A stretch of DNA of 64,000 nt from an uncultured Cytophagales bacterium (GCA_913057175.1 CAJXNP010000001.1:372001-436000); one strand, 5' to 3'. Positions 9,619-18,995 are shown, counted from the first letter of the stretch. Made by a program: numbers and translations. Notes: generated by a model not told the origin, from the sequence alone.

Positions 9619-9656
9619 AAAGAGGCTGCTCTTTCGAACAGCCTCTGCTTTTTAAA
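9619..9656 (-). terminator. Intrinsic terminator of the oxidoreductase operon
   Basis: AGAGGCTG at 9621-9628 pairs with CAGCCTCT at 9639-9646 around a 10-base loop. On the minus strand the stem is followed by TTTTATG, and on the plus strand by GCTTTTTAA, so it may work in both directions. It lies about 90 bases past the stop of the minus-strand oxidoreductase. Confidence 0.75.
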
Positions 9657-9734
9657 GATTAATGCATTCTCACTCTGCTAAATACTCAAAATTTCACTTT
9701 TGACTTTTTGGTTCAATAATTATGAGATTCACCT

Positions 9735-11366
9735 TTACGTTATCCTATCTAAATTAATCACCTCCTGGTTCATCAACAAAGCTTCATCCAGATCAATTCC
9801 ATTGACAGGTACGATCTGTTGATTTTCCCGATCCCACTCTATCCTTCTGCCTAGTTTGTAGGACAAACCACCCATATGTGCTGATATAGCTTCTTCAAAA
9901 CCTTCCTGAATTCCACAGCTAGGCTTACCTCCGTTGCGAATGCAACTCAGCCACTCCCTTAAATGGAGGAAAGTTGAGTCCACTCTTTTGCCATCGCGAT
10001 ATGTCCATAACAATCCCTTGTCAGCAAAATATTTAGCTGTTGCGGAGGTAACGGCATCGACTCCATCCGCAGCAGGGTCGTATTGATACATCGGCACGTA
10101 CGGATTGATCTTTTTAGCTTTGATCAGATCTGCATAACGAGTAGACCTGGGATCTGCATATAGCGTTACACTATTTCCAAGCTCCATTGTACCGTCGTGA
10201 CCCATTAAAACTGTCGGGCGATTATATTGATTGCCCAAAGTTGCGCTATACACAAAAGTCATCCCTTTTTCCTTGCCTGGATCCTGACTTGTTCCTGTTG
10301 AAAAATTTGGGTATTCCATGTTTATCTGAAGTACATCCGGCACGTTTCTCCCATCACGATGTGTGTAAATGCCTCCGGAAGTTGTTACTGTATCCGGAAT
10401 TCCCATTTTTAAAATACAATTGATTCGATCGTAGTCATGTGTCATCAAATCTCCGGATAAACCAGATCCATATGCCCACCATTTTCTCCAGCGGAAAAAG
10501 TGTTCTTTGTTGAAAGGAACCATTGGCGCATTTCCAATAAACCGTTCCCAGTCAATCGTCTTTGGACTCGCTGTTTCCTGTATGTGATATTGCCAGGCTC
10601 CATTGTCATCATTCCTGTTGGTATTGGTGATGATCAGTGAGATATGACCGAGAATATTCTTTTTTATGATATCCTGAGCTGTCAGGAAGCTCTGAGTCTG
10701 CCGGTGTTGGTGCCCTACCTGAAAAACCTTATCACTCGATTCTGCAACTTCTTTCAGGCGATACGTCTCTGCAATGTTATGAGTCATTGGTTTTTCGACA
10801 TACACATGCTTTCCTGCAAGCAATGCATCAATGGCAATTGGCGCATGCCAGTGATCGGGTGTGGCGATGATTACGGCATCTACCCCACTCTTCTCTAATA
10901 GTTCTTCATGCGTTTTATACCGCTTAATTTCATTTCCATCCTTGTTAAAGGAGTCCAAAGCTATACCTGCCTGATAATCAAAAATATCGCAAATAGCAGT
11001 AAGCTTAACATTCAGATCTTCCTGATCGAGAAATTCTTCTAATCTCTTATCGTTAGGATTTTCCTCAGCTGATTTTTTCATATTGGTCAGCCATTCGTCC
11101 GTAGCAAACCCTAGTGACCGACACAATTGCTTACCTCTGATCCCAAAGCCAATGATCCCGATCTTGATCGGATCGCCTGCCATGGAGCCTGATGGTGGTG
11201 GTGGTGATGCCTTGATGTTTAATTCCTCCAGGATAAACTCTTTTTCGTTTTCCGAGACTTTAGATGCCTTTGCCCCGGACCACCAAACAGCACCAACTAT
11301 TGGCAAGCCTGCCAATCCTTTCAATAAATTCCTTCTCGAAAAGTTATATTTTTTATTTTCTGCCAT
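9735..11366 (-). CDS. Gfo/Idh/MocA family oxidoreductase, Tat-exported
   Basis: A 543-residue NAD(P)-dependent sugar oxidoreductase of the Gfo/Idh/MocA type. The N-terminus MAENKKYNFSRRNLLKGL carries a twin-arginine signal followed by a hydrophobic segment. The Rossmann fold begins near residue 65 with IGIIGFGIRGKQL, and EKPMTHNIAETYRL contains the family EKP motif. The C-terminal domain resembles the bacterial-type MocA C-terminus. Export by Tat fits folding with a bound cofactor in the cytoplasm before export. It follows doxX by 16 bases and is probably cotranscribed with it. Next to the glycosidases it may modify a released or transported sugar (inference). The substrate is unknown. Confidence 0.88.
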   Translation of the reverse strand: MAENKKYNFSRRNLLKGLAGLPIVGAVWWSGAKASKVSENEKEFILEELNIKASPPPPSGSMAGDPIKIGIIGFGIRGKQLCRSLGFATDEWLTNMKKSAEENPNDKRLEEFLDQEDLNVKLTAICDIFDYQAGIALDSFNKDGNEIKRYKTHEELLEKSGVDAVIIATPDHWHAPIAIDALLAGKHVYVEKPMTHNIAETYRLKEVAESSDKVFQVGHQHRQTQSFLTAQDIIKKNILGHISLIITNTNRNDDNGAWQYHIQETASPKTIDWERFIGNAPMVPFNKEHFFRWRKWWAYGSGLSGDLMTHDYDRINCILKMGIPDTVTTSGGIYTHRDGRNVPDVLQINMEYPNFSTGTSQDPGKEKGMTFVYSATLGNQYNRPTVLMGHDGTMELGNSVTLYADPRSTRYADLIKAKKINPYVPMYQYDPAADGVDAVTSATAKYFADKGLLWTYRDGKRVDSTFLHLREWLSCIRNGGKPSCGIQEGFEEAISAHMGGLSYKLGRRIEWDRENQQIVPVNGIDLDEALLMNQEVINLDRIT

Positions 11367-11382
11367 GATCTTGAATTTTCAG

Positions 11383-11874
11383 TTAAACAGTTTGTGGATT
11401 AGCCTTTTCTTCCCGATTGAATAATCTTCTTACTCCAAAATAATGGCCTGTCGGGAAATACATTAATACCAGCAAAGCTGCCATTTCGATCAGATTTTTA
11501 TTAATGATCCAGTAGCTTCCTTCCGTAGGGCCCTGATTGATCCCCGGAAAAGCCGGATGCGATAAGTAATAGAGCAGCAGCAGTATCGAGCCCAATAAGG
11601 CAGCTCTTTTTTCCAGTATTCCCAAAACCAGGAAAAGACCAACCAATATCAAAATAGCGATGTTAAATCCATCCACCAGACCGACAATAGAATCGCTGGC
11701 CAGTTTGGTAAAGATTGGTTTAAATATTCCTTCCGAGCTCATTAAATAAGCCTTTGCTGTCCATGAAGGATTGTACAACTTCAGTACTCCTTCGTATAAA
11801 AAATGCCAACCAATAAAAATCCTGAGCAAAACCAGAACATTCAGCTGGGCTTTGTTTAAATTATTGTACATCAT
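11383..11874 (-). CDS. DoxX family membrane protein
   Basis: A 163-residue integral membrane protein with about four hydrophobic helices (starting LVLLRIFIGWHFLYEGVLKL, then GFNIAILILVGLFLVLGI, AALLGSILLLLYYL, LIEMAALLVLMYF). The first helix with WHFLYEGVLKL is typical of the DoxX/DoxD-like family, whose members are often found beside oxidoreductases. A double ATG start makes residue 1 or 2 possible. A perfect 25-base palindrome overlapping a TAnnTTTG promoter element lies 4 bases upstream of the start, so doxX and the oxidoreductase probably form one regulated operon. Biochemical role unknown. Confidence 0.82.
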   Translation of the reverse strand: MMYNNLNKAQLNVLVLLRIFIGWHFLYEGVLKLYNPSWTAKAYLMSSEGIFKPIFTKLASDSIVGLVDGFNIAILILVGLFLVLGILEKRAALLGSILLLLYYLSHPAFPGINQGPTEGSYWIINKNLIEMAALLVLMYFPTGHYFGVRRLFNREEKANPQTV

Positions 11875-11878
11875 CTAG

Positions 11879-11903
11879 ATTTAAGTTTGAAACAAACTTA
11901 AAT
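11879..11903 (-). promoter_or_regulatory. Perfect 25-base palindrome overlapping the doxX promoter
   Basis: Arms ATTTAAGTTTG (11879-11889) and CAAACTTAAAT (11893-11903) are perfectly complementary around AAA. On the minus strand the upstream arm contains TAAGTTTG (11893-11900), a match to the Bacteroidota -7 element TAnnTTTG. A dyad lying on the promoter and just before the doxX ATG is what a repressor operator would look like; a 5'-UTR hairpin is the alternative. I see no clear -33 element. Confidence 0.5.
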
Positions 11904-11980
11904 TAGTGAATCAGAAAGTATAATAAAAGCAGATTGACAGGAAAGACCTGGCAGTTGATGACAACGGTCATTAATTTTAA

Positions 11981-14128
11981 CTACTGAATGATGTCTTCTT
12001 CTTTTTTCTCAAATTTTTTGAGGGATTTTTCCTTGTTAACAGGTTTGACCATCACATCCATTAAACCACTTTTGATGCCTTGCCAGAAATTGTGAAAAAC
12101 AAACTTATATGGCCTGACATCGGCAAAAATAGTCCCTTGCTTATAGTTCTTTTCACCCTTTATATTGTCGGTTTTAATAGCGGCATTGGCGATCAGATTA
12201 AGAAATGCATGATGCTTTTCCGGGTTATTGTTCTTCAAAACATCCACATTTAAATCCTGATATTCCATATCAAGAGTTCCTTTTATGTAATCGTGGTTTG
12301 CTTCCATGCTAAATTCAAGATCTTTAACTTCTCCTTGCGGAACTTCCACTCTTAACAGTCCCGAAAGGAACGGATTAAGCCGAACCATCGGCAGTTGATC
12401 CATTTTTCCATGAGCTTTAAAAAATTTGGTCTCATCCGTAAGATCAAATTCAAAACCAGTTGTTACTTTTCCTGCTCCCATCAGCTCTGTAGTGGCATCC
12501 ACGGTCATCACCTTATCTTTTGCCTGCAATCCAGGTATATTTGTAATATTCTGAATAACGATATTCGTATTATTCATTTCCAATCTTCCCGGAACATCTG
12601 TTTCTACAATATCTCCCAACTGAGTATATGCTACTGTGGAATTGTGAATGTTTATCTTTTCAATATCAAATGGAAATTCAATATTGTTGATCATGGTAGC
12701 GGGAAAGGGCTTGTCAATTTTTGGCGCATCCTCCACATACTTATCCCTGTAAACCTCTAAATTCAGGTTATACACATCAATTTCAGGAATACGGATTTCC
12801 TCGCTTGACAAGCGGTTTCGCAAGATGTATTGAATCACAACCGAATCAAGATTAACACTGAACAAATCCTTCTCATAATCAATCATTTTTGAATATTCCT
12901 CAGGGGTATGTTTGGGGATCAATGCAAATCCATTCAAACTTACTGTCTTTGCCTTCCTGTTCAACTTAATTTTTCCGGTTTCGATTCGATAGTCAGACCC
13001 CATATCAAATGCAGTTTTGTTCATTTCCAGGTAAAGGTCTGAGTAAAAAACTTTTTTAATATCCAGAGGATCTATCTCCAAGCTATCCAGGTAAAAAGTC
13101 AAGGTATCGATTGCTAAATTTTTGTCATTGTCCAGCACATAAAGGAACGATTCGTCAGTAAAGCCAAAATGATTAATGGAAATCTGTTTTAATTTACTTT
13201 TCTTTTTTGTCGTGTCGGCTGTTTGTTCCTTTGGAGCACTCTTAAACCATTTTATCTCCGCATCCGCTATTACGATGGAATCAATCTCAATTTTATTATC
13301 AAGATAGAACGATTCAAAGTTGATATCTTTTACATGGATCCTATTTATATTGACCTCATTATTATCAATTTTTGAAGTTAAATTCACCATTTCAATATCA
13401 AGGAAAAAATTATCAGCGCTTTTTTCGTGAGAGGTATTGACTATCAAATGATCATATTTGTAATTGACACTGTCGTAGTCAAATTCAAATTTCCCCGAAT
13501 GGATAATTATCTCTTTAAATTCAGGAAGGACTTCTTCATTGCTCTCACCGATGGGCACATTTAGCTGATGGATTTCAACAATTAACGAATCCAGATTTAA
13601 AATTTCTTTTGCGTCAGAACCATATTTGTCCATTACTATTATATGAGCCTGATCGATTAACAACTCACCCAATTGAACCGCATCTATTTTTACTTTCCCT
13701 GAAGATTGCCCACTGAGGCTGTCCTTTTTTTGCTTTTTGAAGTTTGGATACCAGGTAATATTGGTATTCTCCAGGTCAACTTCATTAATCTTGATCTCAT
13801 CTTCAAACAACAATCGGAAACCATTAAACAAATGAATGCCAATATCGGTTTCTACCTCAAATAGATGGGGAATATCAGCGCTATCCAGTTTGGACACTTC
13901 ATCTTTGTTAATTTTCAGGGTTAAGCCGGTAATGTCTATTCCTCCGCGAAGGATTTTGGCATTTACATCGCCAATGTGGATATCATAATAAAAGTTTTTT
14001 TTCTTGGGCTCCCAGCTTCTTATCTTTTTTTCTATGAGAGGCTCGGCGATAAATTTCAGGGATGCAACAATGACGACTAAAACAATGAGAAGTATCTTAG
14101 TCAGTTTTTTGACATTTTCTGTTTTCAT
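11981..14128 (-). CDS. AsmA/DUF748-like exported protein
   Basis: A 715-residue protein with one N-terminal membrane anchor (about residues 10-28, ILLIVLVVIVASLKFI) and a long beta-rich periplasmic part with repeated short strands and few cysteines. DIHIGDVNAKILRGGIDITG and later VEVPQGEVKDLEFSMEANHD resemble AsmA/DUF748-type proteins, a superfamily now linked to lipid transfer between membranes. The last 60 residues are charged, with VKPVNKEKSLKKFEKKEED. It is a single gene by spacing, 65 bases downstream of the sensor protein and 106 bases before doxX. The family assignment is by overall pattern, not by a diagnostic motif. Confidence 0.5.
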   Translation of the reverse strand: MKTENVKKLTKILLIVLVVIVASLKFIAEPLIEKKIRSWEPKKKNFYYDIHIGDVNAKILRGGIDITGLTLKINKDEVSKLDSADIPHLFEVETDIGIHLFNGFRLLFEDEIKINEVDLENTNITWYPNFKKQKKDSLSGQSSGKVKIDAVQLGELLIDQAHIIVMDKYGSDAKEILNLDSLIVEIHQLNVPIGESNEEVLPEFKEIIIHSGKFEFDYDSVNYKYDHLIVNTSHEKSADNFFLDIEMVNLTSKIDNNEVNINRIHVKDINFESFYLDNKIEIDSIVIADAEIKWFKSAPKEQTADTTKKKSKLKQISINHFGFTDESFLYVLDNDKNLAIDTLTFYLDSLEIDPLDIKKVFYSDLYLEMNKTAFDMGSDYRIETGKIKLNRKAKTVSLNGFALIPKHTPEEYSKMIDYEKDLFSVNLDSVVIQYILRNRLSSEEIRIPEIDVYNLNLEVYRDKYVEDAPKIDKPFPATMINNIEFPFDIEKINIHNSTVAYTQLGDIVETDVPGRLEMNNTNIVIQNITNIPGLQAKDKVMTVDATTELMGAGKVTTGFEFDLTDETKFFKAHGKMDQLPMVRLNPFLSGLLRVEVPQGEVKDLEFSMEANHDYIKGTLDMEYQDLNVDVLKNNNPEKHHAFLNLIANAAIKTDNIKGEKNYKQGTIFADVRPYKFVFHNFWQGIKSGLMDVMVKPVNKEKSLKKFEKKEEDIIQ

Positions 14129-14193
14129 AGTTTGGGTGATTAATAAGCTACCAATCAGCTATATTTACCCAATCATGAAATACTTTCTTAACC

Positions 14194-16179
14194 TTATTTT
14201 TTCAGCACTCCCAACACACCTTTATCAGATAAATGAGGTATATCGATCGTAAGTAATGATATGGTAAATTCTTCCTCCTTAATTTCAATTTTGTCTTCTA
14301 TCCTCTCACTGGAACGCATGACTTTGTTTTCCAATTGTTTGATTTTGGTCGCCACATTCTCTCCTAGCAACTCCTCATCATTATAGCCAGTGGCATTTTG
14401 AACATTTTTAGCAAATAGATCAGCAAACTTTTGATTTACAAACTGATACTTGCCTGTATTATCTTTCAAATAGACATATTCATCCATGCTATCCAATATG
14501 CTGTAGAGCGTATTTCTCTTTGCGGATAACTCTTCTTTTTTCTGTTCATCTTCTTTCCTGAGTCGCTCCATCTGTTCCTGCGTGGCTGACAATTCCTCCA
14601 TGTTTTGCTTCAGCTCTTCTTCCTGCGTTCTCATTTCTTCCTCACGAGTCTGCATTTCCTGTAACAATTCAGAAGTGACTTTGTTTGATTTGCCTGTTCG
14701 CATCGCAGTAGCAATGCTTTCACCTATTTTCTCAACAAAGCTGATCTGGTATTCTTCAAAGACTTTAAATGATGCCAACTCTAAAACACCTTCTATGTTG
14801 TCTTCCTGCTTCAGAGGAATAATCAGGACGGATGCAGGTTTGGACTCTCCCATTCCCGTGACAATATTGAAATGATCCGTTTGAATATCTTTTAGGAAAA
14901 CAGGTTTTTGCTCCTGGTAAACCTGCCCGGCTAATCCCTCTCCTACTTTAAGCTCTCTTTCCGTATGCTTTTTCCTGTTAAGGGCATAGGCCGATAATAG
15001 CTCTAATGTGGTGGTATGATTGTTTTCATTCTTTACATAGATCACACCCATGGAAGCGCCCAGATAATTAACCAGGTTGGAAATGACCTGGTCTCCCATT
15101 ACCTCCAGGTCACTACCGGCATTCCGGAGAATATCACCAAATTTCGCCTGACCTTCATTTACCCAGTTTCTGACCCTGTCTTCTCTTGCCACCTGACGAA
15201 GTTTATCCCTCATATCGATCAGCGCATTGCCCAGCTTATCATCTTTGCTTTTAGGTTTAAAGTCATATTCAAAATTTCCCTCTCCCATGTGATTGGCAAA
15301 CTCGGTGGCGTCCTGCATGTAATCGATGATCAGGTTGCTGTTGCCTACCAGGGAGTTGAACTGATTTTTTCCCGTTATTTGCTTTTCCGGCAAGTCACCA
15401 GACGAAATAGCATTTAAGTGGTCTGCAGATAACTTTATGTTTCTCTGATCATTCTTTTTGATCTGATAATATAGAAATATAAAAACAAGGAAGATCAGTA
15501 CGATGATCAGCGCTAAGACGCCAAAATTCTTGGTTCCGGAGTCGGCCTTATTCCTGGCCAATAGTTGATATCTATTTCCAAAAAGGGCATTAAGCTCAAA
15601 AAGATCGGTTTCAATTAATTCGATCAACCCTTCTTCCTCTTCCAAAGAAACCGTATTTTTTTCTACAGCTTCGAATTCAGAAAAATCCTGCAAAAGCGTA
15701 TCTGCATCGGCAATGATTGGTTCTATTTCCGTCTCAGGTAAATCAACATCTACTGCAAGTTTTTGCAACAATCCCGATCCAAAATCAAACAGATGCTCTT
15801 TTGTTAATAGTAAGTTAGGAAGCAAGGTTGTATCATTACTTTGAACTATCCTGAACAGTTCATTATAAGATTTGTTTGCATCATTTAAGAAAGAAATAGA
15901 TTGTAATCTGTAAAGCTCTTTTCCTTCAGAGAAATACAAAAGCGAATGTACATATGACTTTTCCAGGTTGTCCGACAAGGCCGAATTGATTTCAAGGAAT
16001 TGATCGTAATTAGATTTTAGGCTATTCAATTCATACAACCTCTCCTTTCCTTTATTATTCAAAGCCCAGGAATAGATCAAAACCAAAGCAACGACCAACA
16101 AAAAAGCCACGATGTATGTGGCGCGATTCACATTTATCCGGGATAAAAAATTCTTTATATCAAACTGAACTTCCGCCAT
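14194..16179 (-). CDS. Membrane sensor with GAF, coiled-coil and PAS domains, no catalytic output domain
   Basis: 661 residues. TM1 is about 21-40 and TM2 about 219-239, flanking a periplasmic helical sensor region. A HAMP-like linker follows (about 240-345), then a GAF domain (about 355-495, with GEGLAGQVYQEQKPVFLKDI and SVLIIPLKQEDNIEGVLELA), a strong coiled coil (about 500-555, rich in EEEMRTQEEELKQNMEEL), and a PAS domain (about 558-650, SMDEYVYLKDNTGKYQFVN). No histidine kinase, cyclase, GGDEF or phosphatase domain follows, so the protein must pass its signal to a partner or act as a scaffold. Such GAF-domain proteins are common in Cytophagales. No partner kinase is adjacent. It is transcribed from its own 149-base upstream region. 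Confidence 0.75.
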   Translation of the reverse strand: MAEVQFDIKNFLSRINVNRATYIVAFLLVVALVLIYSWALNNKGKERLYELNSLKSNYDQFLEINSALSDNLEKSYVHSLLYFSEGKELYRLQSISFLNDANKSYNELFRIVQSNDTTLLPNLLLTKEHLFDFGSGLLQKLAVDVDLPETEIEPIIADADTLLQDFSEFEAVEKNTVSLEEEEGLIELIETDLFELNALFGNRYQLLARNKADSGTKNFGVLALIIVLIFLVFIFLYYQIKKNDQRNIKLSADHLNAISSGDLPEKQITGKNQFNSLVGNSNLIIDYMQDATEFANHMGEGNFEYDFKPKSKDDKLGNALIDMRDKLRQVAREDRVRNWVNEGQAKFGDILRNAGSDLEVMGDQVISNLVNYLGASMGVIYVKNENNHTTTLELLSAYALNRKKHTERELKVGEGLAGQVYQEQKPVFLKDIQTDHFNIVTGMGESKPASVLIIPLKQEDNIEGVLELASFKVFEEYQISFVEKIGESIATAMRTGKSNKVTSELLQEMQTREEEMRTQEEELKQNMEELSATQEQMERLRKEDEQKKEELSAKRNTLYSILDSMDEYVYLKDNTGKYQFVNQKFADLFAKNVQNATGYNDEELLGENVATKIKQLENKVMRSSERIEDKIEIKEEEFTISLLTIDIPHLSDKGVLGVLKK

Positions 16180-16328
16180 AAACCAATCACTTTTCTATAT
16201 GTAAACTAAAAAAAATTTAGGTACTCTTTTAAATTTATTGTCAATATGTAAATAATAGAACCCGCTATTGAAAAACTAACAATTTTACACAATTCACACG
16301 GACAATTTATAAATATGTAAGTTTTCGA

Positions 16329-17240
16329 TTACATTAGTACGCCATCGATCGGTTTCAACAACTCAGGTGTCTGGTTTTCACCCAATTGTTGCCGAATATT
16401 TACTTCAATCGTGCGCGACAAAGCATACATGGGAACATCAGAAGCATAGCCCTCAAATGGATCCTGCAGGTAAAAAGCGATGCGATCGACCGCCAAAAAG
16501 GCAAAGGATAGGGATATGCCGACTGGCAGGAATATATTGATAGAGTAGTCAATCAAGCCGAAAGGAAGGCCGAATATCAGAAAATAGATAAGCAGGTCAA
16601 GAAACCTGCTGTATAGCACTGGAAAAACTGTGTTTTTTATCCGTTCACATTTTCCCATTGAGTCCGTCAATCGTCTTATGGTGGAATCGACCTGCATATA
16701 TTGATACCGGTCGATATTGTTGCTTTCTTCTATTTTCTTCAATTCCAAGGCAGAATTCTGAAGCAATTGATTGGGAATATTCGCATACCGTTTTAAACTT
16801 TCAGCCTCCCTTTCTGAAACAAAGGCTAACAAGTCCTGTTCGGGCGAATGTCCTCTCAACACCTTGCAGAGGCAATAGCACCATGCCATTTGACGGTACG
16901 CAATGGACTTGACTAATTGCCTGACATGTTGATCCTTGTTTTCAAAATAGTTAGTGAAGGATATAACCTGGCGGGTCAGTGTCCTTGAATCATTAACAAT
17001 TTCCCCCCAGATCATCCTCCCCTCCCACCATCTTTCATATGCGGCATTCGTTCGGAATGCCAGCAGCATAGAAATTACTGTGCCGGGGATGGTAATTAAG
17101 GAAAGCGGAACGCTGAAATGAAATAAACGCTCAAAAAAGTCAAAATAGATGATCGCAGCATTGTAGATGATAACCAGGATCATTACATATTTTAAGTCTT
17201 TAAACAATCTTCCCCAGGGGATGCGACCTACGACAACCAT
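16329..17240 (-). CDS. Bestrophin-like anion channel (UPF0187)
   Basis: A 303-residue membrane protein of the bestrophin family. Hydrophobic segments lie near residues 15-33, 42-62, 215-233 and 235-255. The block following the second segment, LLAFRTNAAYERWWEGRMIW, is the family signature, and the late DPFEGYASDVPMYALSRTIE segment matches the conserved C-terminal loop. Bacterial homologues form pentameric channels selective for cations or anions. Its stop is followed 1 base later on the operon by... in fact it is the last gene of the murQ-kinase operon, starting 1 base after murQ ends. A role in amino-sugar recycling is not obvious; the operon position may be incidental. Confidence 0.85.
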   Translation of the reverse strand: MVVVGRIPWGRLFKDLKYVMILVIIYNAAIIYFDFFERLFHFSVPLSLITIPGTVISMLLAFRTNAAYERWWEGRMIWGEIVNDSRTLTRQVISFTNYFENKDQHVRQLVKSIAYRQMAWCYCLCKVLRGHSPEQDLLAFVSEREAESLKRYANIPNQLLQNSALELKKIEESNNIDRYQYMQVDSTIRRLTDSMGKCERIKNTVFPVLYSRFLDLLIYFLIFGLPFGLIDYSINIFLPVGISLSFAFLAVDRIAFYLQDPFEGYASDVPMYALSRTIEVNIRQQLGENQTPELLKPIDGVLM

Positions 17241-17241
17241 T

Positions 17242-18057
17242 TTAGTTTTTTTCTTTGAAGTTTTCTATCGCTTTTCTGACGGAGCCGTGTTTGAACAACA
17301 ATTTTTCTGCTTTCCGCTCTTTAATTTTTAACTCATCCATGATCATTTTTACACCACGCTTCACCAGCTTTTGATTGGTCAGCTGCATATCGACCATTCT
17401 GTTTCCAACAACATGTCCAAGCTTAATCATGATGGATGTGGAAATCATATTAAGCACCATTTTTTGTGCAGTACCTGCTTTCATCCGGGTGCTACCCGTC
17501 ACAAACTCAGGGCCCACAACTATTTCGATTGGATATTCGGCGGCCTTTGCCAGTTCTGATTGCGGGTTGCAGGCAATACATCCTGTAAGAATTCCATTTT
17601 CACGTGCTTTTTGAATAGCGCCGATGACGTATGGTGTTCGACCAGACGCAGCAATCCCAACAACAGAGTCATTGGAATCTATCTTCAATTTTTGCAGGTC
17701 TTTCCAGCCCTCTTCGGTATCATCTTCGGCAAACTCGACAGCTTTTCGAATGGCTTTGTCTCCTCCGGCCATGATCCCTACAACCAATTCGTGTGACACG
17801 CCGAAGGTAGGCGGACATTCAGATGCATCCAGTATCCCCAACCGTCCACTTGTTCCTGCGCCAATGTAAAACAACCGCCCACCCTTTTCCATATTGCCGA
17901 CAATTTTCTCAACCAACTTTTCAATAGATGGAATTATTTTTTGAACAGCATTGGCAATTGTCTGATCTTCCTTGTTAATATTTGTCAGCAATTCAGCGAC
18001 TGACATCTGTTCCAGATGATCATAATTAGAGGAAGCTTCCGTATAACTTTCTGCCAT
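17242..18057 (-). CDS. murQ: N-acetylmuramic acid 6-phosphate etherase
   Basis: A 271-residue MurQ, which cleaves the lactyl ether of MurNAc-6-phosphate to give GlcNAc-6-phosphate and D-lactate during peptidoglycan recycling. The SIS domain begins with RLFYIGAGTSGRLGILDASE, including the glutamate-bearing ASECPPTFG segment, and AGGDKAIRKAVEFAEDD holds further active-site residues. TGSTRMKAGTAQKMVLNMIS is the second family block. The C-terminal UBA-like helical end is present. It starts 5 bases after the upstream sugar kinase and ends 1 base before the bestrophin gene, so the three are one operon. Confidence 0.95.
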   Translation of the reverse strand: MAESYTEASSNYDHLEQMSVAELLTNINKEDQTIANAVQKIIPSIEKLVEKIVGNMEKGGRLFYIGAGTSGRLGILDASECPPTFGVSHELVVGIMAGGDKAIRKAVEFAEDDTEEGWKDLQKLKIDSNDSVVGIAASGRTPYVIGAIQKARENGILTGCIACNPQSELAKAAEYPIEIVVGPEFVTGSTRMKAGTAQKMVLNMISTSIMIKLGHVVGNRMVDMQLTNQKLVKRGVKMIMDELKIKERKAEKLLFKHGSVRKAIENFKEKN

Positions 18058-18062
18058 AGATA

Positions 18063-18908
18063 TTATATTAATTGAAGATGATAAAGAGTTAAGCCAGCAA
18101 TGGGAGACTTGACAATCTTCCCCAATGGCAATTTAAAATCGGAACATTCCCTGGACAAAACATTCGAAAAATAAAATGCGATGCTGCCGCAAAAATTTAC
18201 CTTATAATTCCCAAATTCTGCATAAGGAACAACATAGTATTCAATGAACTCCCGGAAGCTTTCTGATACTAGCTTGTGCATAAAAGGAAAATGAATATTG
18301 GAATGAATAAATTCTGAAAAGCTACCCAAAAAGCGGCTTGGGACTTTCCCCTTATTTAATTCATTCAACACATACTCCTTATCAATCTGATACATTTTAT
18401 TGAATTTCTTTTCCAGATCTTTTGGCATAAATCCTCTCAGATAATTGGCCAGCAATTTCTTTCCAAGATGCGCTCCACTTCCTTCATCGCCAAGGATATA
18501 CCCCAATGAGGGTACCTGATGAGTGATTTTTTTTCCATCATACAGACAAGAAGCCGATCCGGTCCCCAGCATGGCGACTATTCCTGGTTGAGATCCGCAA
18601 AGTGATCTTGCAACTCCCAAAATATCCGTATTCACTTCAACTTTCTCCACTTGAAATGACTGAAGAATAGCTGATTCTATCTCTTTGATTTTTGCTCCTG
18701 ATGTTATCCCAGCACCATAAAAATAAATATATTTTACCTTTTCAGGGAGTTTATCCAGATGAATCGCCTCGGTCATAATATTGGTAACCTGAGCGCTTGT
18801 TTGATAATGTGGATTGATGCCCTCTGTTGAAGTTTGCTTGATATGGTCCTTATCATAAACTATTCGCCAGTCGGTTTTCGTAGCGCCACTATCTGCAATG
18901 AGGATCAT
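18063..18908 (-). CDS. BadF/BadG-type N-acetylhexosamine kinase (MurNAc/GlcNAc kinase candidate)
   Basis: A 281-residue ASKHA-fold sugar kinase. I start it at 18908, where MILIADSGATKTDWRIVYD gives the phosphate-1 motif at the very N-terminus; a longer frame to 19157 would overlap the divergent SDR gene and add 83 residues unlike the family. GTGSASCLYDGKK is the phosphate-2 motif and GDEGSGAHLGKKLLANYLRG is typical of N-acetylglucosamine kinases. Placed directly before murQ, it most likely phosphorylates MurNAc and/or GlcNAc to feed MurQ (inference from context and family). No transporter for MurNAc is present nearby. Confidence 0.82.
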   Translation of the reverse strand: MILIADSGATKTDWRIVYDKDHIKQTSTEGINPHYQTSAQVTNIMTEAIHLDKLPEKVKYIYFYGAGITSGAKIKEIESAILQSFQVEKVEVNTDILGVARSLCGSQPGIVAMLGTGSASCLYDGKKITHQVPSLGYILGDEGSGAHLGKKLLANYLRGFMPKDLEKKFNKMYQIDKEYVLNELNKGKVPSRFLGSFSEFIHSNIHFPFMHKLVSESFREFIEYYVVPYAEFGNYKVNFCGSIAFYFSNVLSRECSDFKLPLGKIVKSPIAGLTLYHLQLI

Positions 18909-18995
18909 CAGGAGTTGAATTTTGGGTGAATGAGGCAAATTACTAAGCAACTTGGATTTCTTATCAATTAATTCGTATTTGTTTTTAAAAATTGT

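Larger units (their letters stand above)
9267..9734. other. Intergenic region of about 470 bases with operator-like array and terminator
   Basis: No credible reading frame. It holds a phased set of short dyads (9468-9525) and an intrinsic terminator (9621-9656) for the oxidoreductase operon that ends at 9735. Two near-copies of TCAAAGTATT occur at about 9375 and 9440. The region must also contain the promoter of the minus-strand hydrolase operon, but I see no convincing TAnnTTTG element in it. Confidence 0.6.
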
